NCBI RefSeq assembly: GCF_027912515.1
Contig: NZ_CP115464.1
Coordinates: 372,001-436,000, forward strand
Direction: 5' to 3'
Origin: Brevundimonas sp. NIBR10
GTDB lineage: Bacteria; Pseudomonadota; Alphaproteobacteria; Caulobacterales; Caulobacteraceae
Length of the DNA: 64,000 bases
Made by a program: the position numbers and the translations under genes. Below the pieces are notes generated by a model. It did not search any database and was not told the DNA's origin. It saw only the letters and a list, made by a program, of their open reading frames with translations. Every line of letters starts with the position of its first letter. Position 1 is the stretch's first letter. This document shows positions 62,819 to 64,000 of this stretch, piece after piece.

Positions 62819-64000
62819 TCGGCCCGCTCGTCGATCGTCTCGTCCCCTGCGGACCCGTGCTGAACCCCGAGGTCGCCGCCCGCGCCCAGGCCCGCCTCGC
62901 CGAGGCCGCCGACATCGCCGGCTGGCGCGCCCTGTTCGACCGGGCCTGGCCTGCGCTGGAGCCGGTCTTCGCCGCCTCGCCCTACCTTTACGGCATCGCG
63001 CGACGCTGGCCCGAGCGGCTGAAGGCCATCCTCGAGGCCGATCCCGACGCCCGGCTGGCGGAGATCCTCGCCGAAACCGAGGCACTGACCGGCGGTGCCG
63101 ACGAGGCCCGCAAACCCCTGCGCCTGCTCAAGGCTGAACTGCACCTGCTGACCGCCCTGGCCGACCTCGGCGGCGTCTGGGATCTGGACCAGGTCACCAG
63201 CGCCCTCAGCCGCTTCGCCGACGCCGTCACCCACCGCGCCCTGTGCGCCGTGGCCCACGACCAGCGCGAGAAGGGCCGGCTGATCTCCGAAGCCGAAGAC
63301 CCCGGCGGCCCCATCCCCGGGCTGTTCGTCCTGGCCATGGGCAAGCACGGTGCCGACGAGCTCAACTATTCCAGCGACATCGACCTCAGCCTGTTCTTCG
63401 ACCCCGACGTCCTCGAACCGGCGCTCGCCCCCGGCGTCGAGGCGCAGGGCTTCGTCAACCGCGCGGCCCAGGCCCTGGCCTCCCTGCTCTCGGAACGGAC
63501 GGCCGACGGCTATGTCTTCCGCGTCGACCTGCGCCTGCGCCCCGACCCGTCCTCGACCCCGCCGGTGGTCACCACCCCCATGGCCCTGGCCTATTACGAA
63601 TCGGTCGGCCAGAACTGGGAGCGCGCCGCCTTCATCAAGGCCCGCTGCGTCGCCGGCGACCGGCGCGCCGCCGCCGACTTTCTCAAGGCCCTGATCCCCT
63701 TCGTCTGGCGCCGCAGCCTGGATTATCAGGCCGTCCTCGACATCCAGTCGATCAAGCGACAGATCCACGCCCACAAGACCGGCGAGGGCATGGTCGCCAT
63801 GGGGGCCAATCTGAAACTGGGCCGCGGCGGCATACGCGAGATCGAATTCTATGCCCAGACTCAACAGTTGATTCTCGGTGGCCGCGACCCCCGCCTGCGC
63901 TGCCCCCGCACCGAGGCCGCCCTGGCCGCGCTCGCCGGCGCCGGCCATATCCCGATCGAGGTCGCCTGGGAGCTGACCCAGGCCTATCGCGAGCTGCGGG
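62815..64000 (+). CDS. glnE: Bifunctional glutamine synthetase adenylyltransferase/deadenylase, N-terminal part
   Basis: The first 395 residues of GlnE, which adenylylates or deadenylylates glutamine synthetase according to PII state. The nucleotidyltransferase signature GKHGADELNYSSDIDLSLFF carries D188 and D190. EQ-rich GRGGIREIEFYAQTQQLILGG follows near 340. The window ends inside the gene; the second catalytic half is missing here. GTG 62815 overlaps the kinase stop, so it is co-transcribed with the two-component pair. Confidence 0.94.
   Translation, partial: MIGPLVDRLVPCGPVLNPEVAARAQARLAEAADIAGWRALFDRAWPALEPVFAASPYLYGIARRWPERLKAILEADPDARLAEILAETEALTGGADEARKPLRLLKAELHLLTALADLGGVWDLDQVTSALSRFADAVTHRALCAVAHDQREKGRLISEAEDPGGPIPGLFVLAMGKHGADELNYSSDIDLSLFFDPDVLEPALAPGVEAQGFVNRAAQALASLLSERTADGYVFRVDLRLRPDPSSTPPVVTTPMALAYYESVGQNWERAAFIKARCVAGDRRAAADFLKALIPFVWRRSLDYQAVLDIQSIKRQIHAHKTGEGMVAMGANLKLGRGGIREIEFYAQTQQLILGGRDPRLRCPRTEAALAALAGAGHIPIEVAWELTQAYRELR

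Noticed and set aside
1..64000. CRISPR arrays, tRNA/rRNA genes, prophage or IS transposase
   Set aside because: Gaps are short and none shows regular spaced repeats, cloverleaf or rRNA-like sequence; xerC has the chromosomal DUF484 context and is not an integrase.

Overview
The window looks like a chromosomal segment of a high-GC alphaproteobacterium of the order Caulobacterales, most likely Brevundimonas or a close relative. The evidence is a DivL-type kinase with tyrosine at the phosphoacceptor site, a TonB-dependent receptor of the kind abundant in this order, -10 elements resembling the Caulobacter GCTANAWC consensus, an alphaproteobacterial ccmI-ccmE-ccmF-ccmH block followed by degP, a two-component pair and glnE, and very G/C-rich third codon positions. 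No rRNA, tRNA, CRISPR array, phage or insertion-sequence transposase was seen. Both ends cut a gene: priA on the left and glnE on the right.

Layout. 1-10.8 kb: priA (5' part), a 212-bp inverted-repeat element, a transaldolase/fructose-6-phosphate aldolase family gene, DUF484-xerC, a predicted exported aspartyl protease, lpdA, a HAD phosphatase, PilZ, a [2Fe-2S] ferredoxin, secB, and a Tim44-like/mltA pair. 10.9-16.7 kb: a TonB receptor with a clear terminator, a PAS histidine kinase that has lost its phosphoacceptor His, and a pirin. 16.8-21.1 kb: a pheS-pheT operon interrupted by two small paralogous genes of unknown function, all translationally coupled. 21.1-28.7 kb: CoA-transferase, aldo/keto reductase, a second copy of the repeat element, then a thiolase/FadB-type beta-oxidation operon with a LiuR-like operator, and an ALDH7-type dehydrogenase. 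28.8-37.6 kb: CBS protein, ftsK, rlmN, a compositionally odd two-gene pair, divL and lolA. 37.6-42.5 kb: dnaK, then dnaJ-dapB-alkB as a tightly overlapping operon.

42.5-51.1 kb: a PLP dehydratase, a MaoC hydratase, a PIN-domain toxin-antitoxin pair with a palindromic operator, selD-mnmH (selenouridine in tRNA), and a Gfo/Idh/MocA oxidoreductase plus DegT aminotransferase pair (probably amino-sugar synthesis for the envelope, perhaps GnnA/GnnB), a GmhB-like phosphatase and an alpha/beta hydrolase. 51.1-64 kb: a PepSY protein, response regulator and kinase operon with an 11-bp-period direct repeat upstream, an unrecognised 454-aa protein, ccmIEFH, degP, a second response regulator/kinase pair, and glnE.

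Most of the window is ordinary core genome. The more unusual items are the two copies of a MITE-like element with perfect terminal inverted repeats, the two-gene insertion inside pheST, the Arg-substituted kinase at 13988-15769, the A/T-richer gene at 33021-33608 beside an unusual inverted-repeat spacer, and several unassigned operator-like palindromes.
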